Shown: positions 48,701 to 58,575 of the stretch, piece by piece | Numbering within the stretch: the stretch's first letter is position 1 | Layout of the letters: every line of letters begins with the position of its first letter | Source of the DNA: Solea solea | Taxonomy: Eukaryota > Chordata > Actinopteri > Pleuronectiformes > Soleidae | Direction of reading: 5' to 3' | DNA length: 64,000 nt | Assembly (NCBI RefSeq): GCF_958295425.1 | Contig: NC_081146.1 | Span: 16,619,805-16,683,804 of the forward strand | The notes under the pieces: generated by a model | The model's input: only the letters and a program-made list of their open reading frames with translations | Database searches by the model: none | Told to the model about the DNA's origin: nothing | Translations under genes and position numbers: made by a program

Positions 48701-49537
48701 ATACTAGAAAGGCACCACTTAGCCAGTGCTGTCAGTATTTGTAGTACACATTAAACATTATAGTAAACTGAGAACGTATAATGGTATGAGGCAAAAGAGG
48801 AGATAATACATTGGCTCTATAAGAAACGGAGAGGATTTTTCTTTCCCAGTAAATAGACCTACACTTTAATGCATGCATGAAATAACACAAATGCAATTGA
48901 AATGGCTTAAATGGGAAAGGATAGGAAGGAAGACAAAATAAGATGTAATTTCAAATACATAACATACATCATTTGTGATTCATTAATACACTAGCATAAT
49001 AGGTGCAAGTTTACAACACATTTACCCTTTCTTTGAAATGTTGCTTCCTGAAAGTGGCTAATTGTGTGTGAATGTTGTCCCTTAAGTACATTATTTTAGG
49101 GAAAATGTTGCACTTAGGACTTTGTTTTACAATAACATGTGGCATTAAAGGCTATGCATTTGACCATATTTTACGCATTAAGGTTTACTCCTGAAGTCCA
49201 ACTTCTATTATTAACTTCTATTATATTATTCCATTCAGTCGATGGCTTATACACGATTTAAAACACTAAAACCACATACAACCGTTAGCTAACCGCAGTT
49301 GTAGTTCACATTAAACAAGTTTAAATACGTAGAACATGCTACCGTTTAAACTACGTTTTTCAGTCAAACCTGAGGTAGTTGTTGCCGTATACCGAGACAC
49401 ATGGACGTCACATTTAAACATTTGCACTCGGATTAAAAAGGTAACAGCGAAGGTTGTAAACGTCACGTAAACATAATAAACAGACTCACCAGCTTCGTCG
49501 CCCGGTACGGACCCGGTCCAATGACTGTACCCTCCAT
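39585..49537 (-). CDS. depdc1b: DEP domain-containing protein 1B, complete, eleven coding exons
   Basis: Exons, in order of translation: 49490-49537, 47878-48143, 47635-47779, 46311-46438, 46099-46229, 45960-46007, 45451-45591, 45178-45344, 43568-43744, 39994-40176, 39585-39749. They sum to 1599 bases (532 residues and TGA; human DEPDC1B has 529) with all phases agreeing. A DEP domain spans about 24-108 ([34 protein letters not shown]). A RhoGAP-like domain spans about 195-400 ([45 protein letters not shown]). The tail [15 protein letters not shown] is the DEPDC1B signature and separates it from DEPDC1A. In mammals the protein links adhesion release and Rho signalling to mitotic entry. The canonical RhoGAP arginine-finger motif (GxxRxSG) is not visible, as in its relatives, so catalysis is doubtful. 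The start [16 protein letters not shown] matches the human N-terminus. Confidence 0.97.
39994..40176 (-). CDS. depdc1b: depdc1b exon 10 (residues 418-478)
   Basis: Acceptor CCCATCAG, donor GTATGT, 183 bases, phase 0 at both ends. It encodes FCKQIR and the basic helix [14 protein letters not shown]. Confidence 0.95.
40177..43567 (-). other. depdc1b intron 9
   Basis: A 3.4-kb phase-0 intron, the largest of the gene. It contains a CA repeat at 41990-42013 and poly-A/T tracts. No further exon is recognised. Confidence 0.85.
41990..42013. repeat. (CA)n microsatellite
   Basis: Twelve CA units in depdc1b intron 9. Confidence 0.95.
43568..43744 (-). CDS. depdc1b: depdc1b exon 9 (residues 359-417)
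   Basis: Acceptor GCGCCTAG, donor GTCAGT, 177 bases. It encodes [26 protein letters not shown] and the end of the RhoGAP-like region. Confidence 0.95.
45178..45344 (-). CDS. depdc1b: depdc1b exon 8 (residues 303/304-358)
   Basis: Acceptor TCTCTGCAG, donor GTACAA, 167 bases. It encodes [13 protein letters not shown] and the strongly conserved [20 protein letters not shown] segment. Confidence 0.95.
45451..45591 (-). CDS. depdc1b: depdc1b exon 7 (residues 256/257-302)
   Basis: Acceptor CTTTCTCAG, donor GTGAGT, 141 bases. It encodes [19 protein letters not shown] and [18 protein letters not shown]. Confidence 0.96.
45960..46007 (-). CDS. depdc1b: depdc1b exon 6 (residues 240/241-255)
   Basis: A 48-base exon with acceptor TATCTCCAG and donor GTGAGT. 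It encodes [15 protein letters not shown], which continues into the split W256. It has no ATG-to-stop frame of its own and was found by homology. Confidence 0.94.
46099..46229 (-). CDS. depdc1b: depdc1b exon 5 (residues 196/197-239)
   Basis: 131 bases, acceptor TTGTTGTAG, donor GTATGA. Choosing this acceptor rather than TTTACAG 8 bases further in restores HLQRVLGL, aligned with human YLQKILGL, and keeps phase. It encodes [20 protein letters not shown]. Confidence 0.92.
46311..46438 (-). CDS. depdc1b: depdc1b exon 4 (residues 154-195/196)
   Basis: Acceptor TTTATCAG, donor GTATGT, 128 bases. It encodes [12 protein letters not shown] and HIWKSMTVA, both DEPDC1B-like. Confidence 0.95.
47635..47779 (-). 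CDS. depdc1b: depdc1b exon 3 (residues 105/106-153)
   Basis: Acceptor TCTCTTCAG, donor GTGAGA, 145 bases. It encodes the linker after the DEP domain, including [11 protein letters not shown] and PQQENI. Confidence 0.95.
47878..48143 (-). CDS. depdc1b: depdc1b exon 2 (residues 17-105, DEP domain)
   Basis: Acceptor GTAACGCAG, donor GTACTT, 266 bases. It carries nearly the whole DEP domain: [50 protein letters not shown] and IEDIKG. Confidence 0.96.
48144..49489 (-). other. depdc1b intron 1
   Basis: A 1.35-kb phase-0 intron. It holds one end of a TTAA-type element (TTACACAATGGACCT then TTAA, ending 48359) and one copy of a local dispersed repeat (48723-48870). Confidence 0.85.
48723..48870. 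repeat. dispersed repeat, copy 1 (depdc1b intron 1)
   Basis: It shares CCAGTGCTGTCAGTATTT, GGCTCTAT, GAGAGGATTT and TCTTTCCCAGTAAA-AGA-CTACACTTTAAT in the same order and orientation with 52739-52843. This copy carries about 40 extra bases in the middle. The family is not recognised. Confidence 0.75.
49490..49537 (-). CDS. depdc1b: depdc1b exon 1 coding part (residues 1-16)
   Basis: The ATG is at 49537-49535 and the donor is GTGAGT. It encodes [16 protein letters not shown]; the GPGPYRAT segment is shared with human DEPDC1B. Confidence 0.94.
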
Positions 49538-49740
49538 GACGTATGAGGAAAAACGTGCCTCACTCGTGTGAAAACATTAAAATACAACAACTTTTCTGTA
49601 AAGTTTAAAAGTCTTGACGTTCAAATTGAAAGCTGCGGCAGCGTCACCGACTCCCCAAACCGAAAACGTTGCTGAAAACTTTGAATATCCTACGTCACAT
49701 TGTTTGAGCAACGTGATTGGCCAGAGCGCTGATCACATGA
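49538..49740 (-). promoter_or_regulatory. depdc1b proximal promoter and 5' UTR
   Basis: It is CpG-rich relative to the surroundings. On the minus strand there is a CCAAT box (ATTGG on plus, 49716-49720). CHR-like TTTGAA words lie at 49620-49625 (minus) and 49680-49685 (plus), the latter 30 bases from the CCAAT. CHR/CCAAT pairs are known in promoters of G2/M genes. The assignment is inference. Confidence 0.45.
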
Positions 49741-52738
49741 CCCGCACGAATGCAATGGGGCACAATGGCACGTTCAACTGCCACCTGCAGTTGTAGTACA
49801 ACAATATTAATCTAACTATTTCACTAATAATAGTGATCATTAATGTAGTGTCTTTCAGAACACAGTTACAAGGAGCTTGACAATGAAACAAATAATTAAT
49901 GTAGTCAAATGCAAATAATGGAAATATAATATGTGACAAAAATGAAAACCAAAAAATGAAATATTCCACACAGGGAATGTGAGTTTCAAGAATACATTTT
50001 GAATATGATACCAAATTTGTCTTAAGCAGCAAATTAACCCCTGTTACCCTCAGTGAACAGACTGGGTTTTGGAACCTTTAACAGGGTTGTGCCAGAGGAT
50101 GTCAGGCACTGGTTCCAATTTGACCTGTAAAGAAAATAAATGACACAAACACTTGTAAAGCTCAACATTTGATGATTTGAAAGCACAGGTCATCACACTG
50201 ACATAAGGACACTCAATGTACACTCACTCACTCATCCTCGATCCCAGGTGACATAGGGTGAAAAGCTGGGTAGACCCTGGACAAGTCGCCAGTCCATCCA
50301 CTCTCACACTCACATCTACAGTGTATTTAGTGTGTGCAATTTGCCTAATCCCCAAATCTGCATATTTTTGGACTGTGAGAGGAAACCAGAGGTCTTCTTA
50401 CTGCTTCAATGTAGAGTACTTGTATATTGATCTTCATAAAAACTGACTAATTTATTAAAGGTTACAAGGATAAAGAAAGAAATATAGCCGAATGACAGGC
50501 AGCCAGCGATGTGACATTTTAACAGAACCCTTTTTAGAAGTTTCTGGAAATACATGACATCTTATATGACAGGGAGGTGTATAAAGAGTTACTGTAGACA
50601 AAGAAAAAAGGAAAAAAGTGCAAAGGTGCCCTTCTCCATGCCTTTGGAGGATGAATGCAGTTGTAGTTATGCGGATGAGCTACACCACTTAAACCTGTGT
50701 CCAAAAACTTAAATAGGACCTAAGAAACTAAAGGCTTTACAGTTTTTCCAGATTTGATTTGATTAAGTTTGCACAATAAACTACACAAAGTATCCATTTA
50801 AATACAAAATGTATATAAATATACACAAGGCAGTGTGATGACAAAACATTCACAAAATTTACCATAATACATGAGATGATTTTTGAAGGCATCTTTTCAG
50901 ACTACTTCTAAACGGAGAAACGTTTAGCCGGATAAGTCTTCTCATCTTCTCAAATCTCATTGATTTTTGTATTTAATTATTTTCTTAGACTTTGTTTGCA
51001 CTGCAGGAATAAGGATTCCTAACCCTATCAACAGGGTAGTCATGTAAACGCTCACCACTGGGATCACCATGGAAGGACTATTCTGCATGGAGAATAATGG
51101 GAGACGTTAGAGATCATGAAAAGAGAGCGGGAGACCTAACAAATCACAGTACACACACACACACACATACACACTGGACCACACTGGACCCAAGTCATTT
51201 GTTCTTTCAAAGCACATACCAAAATCTGCAGCATGGAGTAAGACTTTCCCCACAGTGAACATTCTACAGAGCTGATAGAAGATTCAGAAGCAAATCCATC
51301 AGAGCTATCTATCATTTGAAGCCCCCTCTAAAAATAGCACCCGAGGTTTTGCCATTTCGTATTTAGTATGATGTCTTTAGGGACAAGGGGCTGCTCTTTC
51401 TTCCATTCTGTGGGCAGCAGCAATGAGGCAGAGACTGATGTCTGATCAACCAGGTCAAGAAAGAGCTGCATATTCACCCACACTTCAGACTGACTGTGGG
51501 AGAGTTGAGTGGCACCTCGAAATGAACTATACCAGTGAAAGTGCATTATTAAAATGTATGAGAAATGCCACGACGGTGATCTCTGACTGTGAGGGAATTT
51601 TATCTACTGCTATTAAAATGAAAAAAAAAGAAAGAAGATAAAGCTGCTGTAATGACTCTATTGTTGGTCAAAGTATTCCGTTAACACCGATTACACAGTG
51701 TCGTTTGAGGAAGCCCGACGCGGTCAAATGTCAGGTTCACTCAGCAGCTAAAAGGTCAACAAACACGTACAGTATACAGTAGCTGGGATATTAAAGGAGC
51801 TTTTGGAATTTTGTGCTCACTAACTCAGAAATCACAGAGCGACATGAGAGTGCTGGTGTAAAGGCTTTAGCAAGGGTTTCAAATCAAAACCCTCTGAAGA
51901 TGTCTTTAGCTGAAATGTGTTGAAACACGTCAAATAAATGGTGCCGACTCTTATCATCCGGCTATACCATCTTCCAGATTCAAACCCTCTTGAAGAGACG
52001 TGTCTCCTTCCTTTGCCTCACATGTCGTCCTTGACTTCTCAGCGAGATACTTGAGGCTCACGAGATGAGGGACCGAGGCAGCAATCAGCAGAGCTGAGGC
52101 TACTCATCCTTATTTGCAGAGGAACGGCAGAAAATACTGAACGTCTAAGCAAGGACATATCAAATATGTATGACCAACGCGTACTGGGAACATTGTCATT
52201 CACATATCATCGGGTGAATTATGCAGGCTAGAATTACAGCACTGAATCCTTATCGTGTTTTTGTTTCCGTCCCCCCCCCGTCCCCAAGTATGTGTCACCA
52301 GATGGCAGAAGAAATTTGTACGTAAACACATAACTCTCACACAATTTGATAAGACGTTCGGCCTTGGTGCAAGAAAAATAAAGTTTATGTATTTTATTGT
52401 CTTAGAACATGAATCAAAGTTGATTCCAAGAGGCCCTTTTTAATATTTTCATCAAGTGTCAAAACCCCTTAATGCCGTATAGTCATATCTGCTTTGTACA
52501 AAGACAAAATACTTGATCCCCCTCCCTGTCAGTACGTGCAGTCGTTGCATAATTTACTGCCATGAGTCTGCATAGAAAGATTTATCAAAATCGGCAACAA
52601 AATCGTATTTTCACTGCATGGCAACAACAAGGGAAGCATATTTAGATTTTCTGCACGGCCTTAATAGTGAAAGCTTCTTCCTTTTTGTGTCTGTGATTGT
52701 CATTTAAAGGGCATCTTACTTAAAAATACTCACCTTAT
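49741..52738. other. intergenic upstream of depdc1b; no gene recognised
   Basis: No coding exon recognised. It contains a minus-strand fish repeat fragment (50222-50396), a short CA run near 51152-51168 and, around 51890-51960, GATGTCTTTAGCTGAAATGTG, which resembles the 3' tail of a retroposed element. Confidence 0.5.
50222..50396 (-). repeat. fragment of abundant fish interspersed repeat, minus strand
   Basis: It contains CAGGTGACATAGGGTGAAAAG, CCTGGACAAGTCGCCAGTCC and TTTTTGGACTGTGAGAGGAAA. In reverse complement these match the words at 27499-27690 and 20028-20160. Confidence 0.7.
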
Positions 52739-52843
52739 CCAGTGCTGTCAGTATTTTTTATAAGGCAGAGACAATACACCGGCTCTATCAGAATCATGTC
52801 AGAGAGGATTTCTCTTTCCCAGTAAACAGATCTACACTTTAAT
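52739..52843. repeat. dispersed repeat, copy 2
   Basis: Direct-orientation relative of 48723-48870, sharing both outer segments and most of the interior. Confidence 0.75.
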
Positions 52844-55149
52844 TCACCAGAAAATTGTTCTGCTCTTTGTGATGCGCCCTAATAAATGTCCAAACAAGAG
52901 ATTAGGAGTGACAACCACCTGGGCCACACAGACAAAGCTTTATTCCAGCCTCTCCCGGGTCTCGTAACAAGAGGTAAAGGATGATCAGGCTGGTGTGCTG
53001 GAATGATCAGAGACAGCTGATACTTGTCACTCTCACCACCAAAGTGACACTTGTATAATGACTCATCAAAGGACAGAGGTGAAGAGGAAGGTTATTTGTA
53101 TTTCTTTGAAGCACCTGGGGCTGTGATCTATGTATTGAAAATAATTAGTTCTTGCACTTCTAATTTTGAAGTGTGCATTCTTTCAGTTTACAGCCACTTA
53201 GGGAAATGACAGCATAAGGGCTGCGATGATTGAACTGCACAATCAGCCCAAACCAAGCATGGATGGTTATTTTTGCAAAGAGGAAACACTTATAAACCAT
53301 CAGTTAAAGGCTTTACTGATTCATCAGTTCACGCTTCACACACACTTTCTCTTTTCAGCTCTCTTTTTGACTCCAGTGACTTGCCCATCTTCAGCACTTG
53401 ATCTAAAGGAGCAGGGAATTGAACCACCAATCCTTTAGAGCAGTGTTTCCCAAACTTTCTACAGGGACACCCACTTTTTAAAGATGGCAAACTATTGTCA
53501 CCCAATCACCAATATTGATTGTGTCAAGAGCAAATGTGTGCATAATGTGGCGACTAATTTATAACCATATCTGTAAGATGTAATATCATTAAAGTTTGGT
53601 AATTTGATTAAGGCCCGAGCATGAATGGCAGGAGCCGAAACTGCGAGATTGGTATAGTTCCCGGACCCGTGCATTGCTCAAGGGCTCTATAGCGCCCCCG
53701 AAGGTGAAAACAGAGGCAAAATTGAGTTCCACCAAATTTCCCGAAACTTGGTGGGAAGATGTTCACTCAACTCAACCCAACAGGAAGTCGGCCATTTAGA
53801 ATTTTGGCGTCCATTTTGGCAATTTGCACCCAACGTAAATGTCGTACCAACATAAAAAAAATATGTAGATTTCTTTGGCGACGCCTCCCGCAACCCCATG
53901 CATGGGTCTAGTGGACAACCAATTCTACCTTATACATAGTCTTTTTGTCACTGTGTATTTACATGTTGGTTCAACAGTTAATCCATTGATATTTGGACTT
54001 GCTAGAGCTTAAGACAGAGTTTCAGTTCCTGAAAAAGGTACACACAGTGTGGGCAATGCAATGCAATACATCCTCCGGCTTCTCACTATTAAATAAGTTG
54101 GTTTTGCAAAGTGCCTCAAAGGAGGAAAAATATTTAAATGCATGTCTTACTTCAAGGATTTGTTTGGACAGGGCCAGGCTAACTCTCCCCCTTATTCCTA
54201 GTCCCCTTGCTTACTGACTGGTAGCTCCAACATCATATTTTCCCTACAAATATAAGAGTGATAACCATGGTCTCATCTAAGTCTTGTGTTTCCAAAGATG
54301 TGTCTTTTATAAACTTTTTTTTAAAAGTTGAAAGTAGCAGCTGGCTGCTGCCGTCAACACTGCACAAGTTTTGCCTTTTAAAGTTGTCACATCACATCAG
54401 TAGTGTCACTAATATGAATTCCTTTGTTTGTCTCCTTGGCAACGTCAAGCAAGTGAATCGAAAGGAACAGATGGTCAACTTTGCTATTTAAGGAAAAAAA
54501 AACAAAAAAAAAACACTCAGAAAGCAAACTGGAAAGTAAACCTGGGACTGAATGAATGACATTGACTCAAGATATCATTTTCCTGAGGCTTGTCCTTTAG
54601 TTTAATTGTCAGCTTGACTGACAGACAACTTTTGGGAGGCCATACTGCACAGGGAGCAGGGTAAACAGAGATGTGCCTTTGTTGTACAGCATGAGTTATC
54701 CTGCAGGGACACATGACAGACAGCAGGAGGGAGAGCTGGGCAACAAAGAAGTCACTCGACATAGATACTAATGCATACAGAGCACGTATAGACAATGAAC
54801 CTGCAAAGCTGGTAGCTTGGGTATAGATAGATAGAATCCAGATACCAGAAACACAAAAGAGGGAGGCAAAATATGATATGATGATATGAAGTCACACATC
54901 TGTTTCATTTGCAGTCTTTTTGTCTATTGGTTCCATAAATAATTTATGAATTATACATACTGTAAATTGAATGAATTATATGTATTAAATAGTAATCAAA
55001 GCCACCTTTTCTGCCTTTGTAACGCAGCAAAACATCAAATAATTGTATATAGGCTTCCTGCTTCATGTTTATGTGCATATCAGCGAGCAACACTGAATAC
55101 AACAGCATGTAATTAGTTTGAACCTCAGCATTATACTAGCGGAGTAGAG
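52844..55149. other. intergenic, repeat-rich; no gene recognised
   Basis: Around 53300-53440 there is a minus-strand tRNA-like segment (GGTGGTTCAATTCCC on minus). At 53610-53900 lie words typical of a common fish repeat (AGGCCCGAGCATGAA, TAGCGCCCCCGAAGG, ACAGGAAGTCGGCCA). No coding exon is recognised. Confidence 0.55.
53610..53900. repeat. fish interspersed repeat with GCGCCCCC / GGAAGTCGGCC words
   Basis: The ordered words GCCCGAGCATGAA, TAGCGCCCCC, CCACCAAATTTCCCG and CAGGAAGTCGGCCATTT recur, from general knowledge, in many teleost genomes. No coding capacity and no clear termini. Confidence 0.55.
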
Positions 55150-55340
55150 TTTAGTGGTTAGCACTGTTGCCTCACACAGCAAGAAGGTGCTGGGTTTGAT
55201 TCCCGGTCCCGCTCTGGAACCTTTCTGAGTAGAGTTTGCATGTTCTCCCCATGTCTGCGTGGGTTTCCTCCTCAGGGTTCTCCTGTTTCCTCCCACACCT
55301 CAAAAACATGTACGAATGTTAGAATGACACACTCGGTGAG
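55150..55340 (+). mobile_element. tRNA-derived SINE-like repeat, 5' part intact
   Basis: The tRNA-like head has TAGTGGTTAGCACTGTTGCC and a B box GGTTTGATTCC (55193-55203). It is followed by GAGTTTGCATGTTCTCCCC and GTTTCCTCCCACACCTCAAA, the body words of the family at 27499-27690. It is a longer copy that retains the pol III promoter region. Confidence 0.7.
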
Positions 55341-57701
55341 GTTGATCATCCCTCCATCTGACCTCACACTTTGGTTGTGCAACTTCTGTTGCATTAATGA
55401 CAATAAAGATCCTCTATCGGCTCTATCGTCTATTCTCATTGTCTTCAGTAAACTGTGTCTTTCGCTCCGCTGTTTGGACTGTTGGTCTTCATACTAACAT
55501 TTTTGACAGGTATTTGTTATGATGTTGCATCAGCTTTTAAACGCACCAATTTTCTGTGAGAGAACGGCTTGACTCAACCCTCCCACCTAAGTGAGAGATG
55601 CACTATTTCAGTTTTTCCACTTAATGAATCCTTCATTTGTTCATTTGGCATTAGTGGGAGAGTCAAGGTATTTAAAAATCTGCACTTGTTCAAATGTCAC
55701 TCCTTCACATACTAAGCCTTTTATTAAATTTATGGGGATTATTCTATTTCACCATCGAGATAAATTAAATTAATCACCGTTGTTTCATATCTGTTATAAA
55801 TACTTTAACCTTTAATGCTAAAGGAAACATATATATATTTCAGAGTTTGGTGAACCATTTCATCTCACAGCTGCAACAACACAATAGCAGTATAATAATA
55901 CAGTGCTTAGAAATGTCGCCGCTGAGGTTTTTATTCAAAGATACAAGGATAGAGTCAGTTGTCTTGACGTCATTGCTGTTGTTGTACAGAAAAAAAGGGA
56001 TTTAAAAATTGAACACTAACAAACGCTAAGATAGAATTGAGAAGGTGTGAGATATGTTATATGAGATATGTCTAAAAGCATGTTAAAAAAAAGCTATAAA
56101 ACCTCATGAGAAGTATTTATTTCTGAGTTTAAAATGAAGCCAAATGAATTCTCCTCTCATGTTGACACCAATTTACGACATGCCTTTTAAAACTGACTTG
56201 ACTCTTAATCTGCATTTGTGATATACTCCTGAGAATTCTTGGTTTATATGTTCATTAAAGGTTATAAAAAACAGTAAATCAAATATCAATACTTTTAATG
56301 CCAATAGCATTTCACTAATTTCACCTTTCCCAAACTTGCTCAGCTGTCTTTTCTCCTTCTATTTGCTTTTATTCTTCTTCTTCTAAGAACAAGTCAGTAG
56401 CTTGTGTCATACATTCCGTGTTCATTTAATTTTCTCAACAAATAAAACTGCAAATCTTTTAAAATCCCGGTGAAAGACAATCCATGTCCTTCTTTAACCC
56501 TCTTGGGTCGGCTGGTTTTCCCTTTTCTGTATGCACGTAATGGAACAGAGTCAGCAACAAAGAACCACAATATTGACTTAAGTGCGACACTAGAAGCATT
56601 CCATCTCACACATGTCGAATTCATCATATCCTGTCCGATACAAGCCGAAACCTGCACATACTCAAGCGATGACTTTCAACTCTGTGGATTTGTCTTCATG
56701 CTGTGACATCTTAAAGCATCAGCCACGTGGTTTGAGCTCCTTCAGAGTTGATCTTAAGATCCCTTTATTGTTTTTTAAAGCTTCTTTTTCCATTCCTATT
56801 AATCAGATTTGTCTCTTCCACGTGCTCGTTCTAACCCTTGCTGGAGGCCTTCGTAATTATTACTGTGGTCTCTGGATCAGACACCATGGAGACCTGAGGG
56901 CAGCAGAGAGAATATTGATATATGGAACGTCGACCTCAAGATCTACATTTTCATTTGTTTGCATATATAGACGTTATTGTTCATGTCACTCGATTCATCA
57001 CTGTTTTGGATTGTTTTGTCATTTCTCACTTCTCAATACACCTCCACTCTTCACTTTATTATCTCATTACTCTCCCGAATCTTTGACTTGACATGTTGAA
57101 TTCTCTTTAATTGTTTTTATTTGTTTATCCTCAACAGTCAAAGAAACTATTTCTACTAAATTGACGAGGATGATGTTTCCTTAGTTCCTCGTTTCTTATA
57201 TACCTCCCATAATTACAATATAATTGTTTATGACATCGTGTCTGGATGGGAGTGGGAGTAGATGGTTGTTTTTTTATTATGTAAAGCACTTTGTGTTTTA
57301 TTTTTCCTGTCTTACAAATAGGCTGATTAAAGTGTCCGTGTACTGCCAGTGAATATTAAACAGGAGCGATATAGTGCAACATCTATTATATTTGGCATGG
57401 AGTTATGCAGGTGCTTTTTGTTGGACATTTATTCAGTTTTTGTTTCCGTTTGTTGTTTCCTGTTTTATTTTGTAGTTTCTCCTTGTGTGTACCTTGTTTC
57501 ACTTCCTGTCCTGTCTTTCCTTTTGATTGTCTGCCCCGTGTATTTAGTCTCTGTGCTCCCCAGTGTCTTTGTCAGTTCATTTCTTCAGGTGGATGTGATC
57601 TTATGAAATTCTGTCCATATTTCATCTATCCGTCTTCTACCACTTTGTACATGGCACAAATTAACACTTTTCTTTTAATTTATAAATAAATCAAGTATAG
57701 G

Positions 57702-57748
57702 CTATATATGTATATATATATATATATATACATATATGTGTGTGTGTG
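57702..57748. repeat. (TA)n/(GT)n microsatellite
   Basis: TA units followed by GT units. Confidence 0.95.
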
Positions 57749-57927
57749 GGGTGGTGGTTTCAGCTCTGCAGCATATGATGGACAATAAAGAAAATTAAAT
57801 ATCATAAATTGTGATCCCTCTGCTCCTCTCTTTCCCCCCTAAGTCTGCATCTGTTCAGATTCACATCTGTCATCATCGGTACAGATTAATTCCTCATTTG
57901 AGAATTGTGAGACAGTTGTTTGACTGT

Positions 57928-57929
<2 letters not shown>

Positions 57930-57961
<32 letters not shown>
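57930..57961. repeat. (AC)n microsatellite
   Basis: Sixteen AC units. Confidence 0.95.
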
Positions 57962-58504
57962 CACCCACAAAACTGATTCAATTTGTCCTGTCGCCAATAA
58001 CAAATAGCAATTAAAAAGTTTACTGTCTGACACTGTCACTGTCAACAAATACAGTGTTTACATCCAAGTCAGCTGACGTTAAATGAAAAAGTCTGACTAA
58101 TACTTATATGTGAGTGGTCGTAATTGAATCTGGGCAAGGAGGTCGATCACCAGTGGAGAGGAAAGTTCCACTTTTTTACTGAGACAAGATGTTTTTAATT
58201 TGCAGTTCCCTCACTCACCGCAGTGAATGCTGCCCTGTTGGCCACGTCATTAAGGACGGTTGATAATCATTTTAATGTTGCAGCTGTGTTTAGTGAGACG
58301 TCACATCCAGCTCTCGCACTCGATCTCAAGGAAGCACAAAACTATTTCTACAGAGAGCAGCTCAAAACGTCTCAGAATGAGTAAACCCAAAGTTACACAA
58401 CAAACCCGTTGAAAAAACATCTATCCTCTGTCTTTCCTCAGTCCTCCACTTTAATCCAGACTGAAACGTCTCAGAACAAAATGACAAAGATTGCCGAAAT
58501 CGAC

Positions 58505-58575
58505 CAAAACCCACAACTAACTGCTCCATCCATCCATCGTCTACCGCTTCATCCTCCACATGAGGGTCGCAATCC
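58505..58575 (-). repeat. 3' end of abundant fish repeat, minus strand
   Basis: CATCCATCCATCGTCTACCG then CTTCATCCTCCACATGAGGG parallels the fragment at 34732-34815. Confidence 0.6.

Noticed and set aside
56612..57091. 159-codon open frame
   Set aside because: Composition is unlike a protein domain, no homology is recognised, and there is no promoter or splice context.
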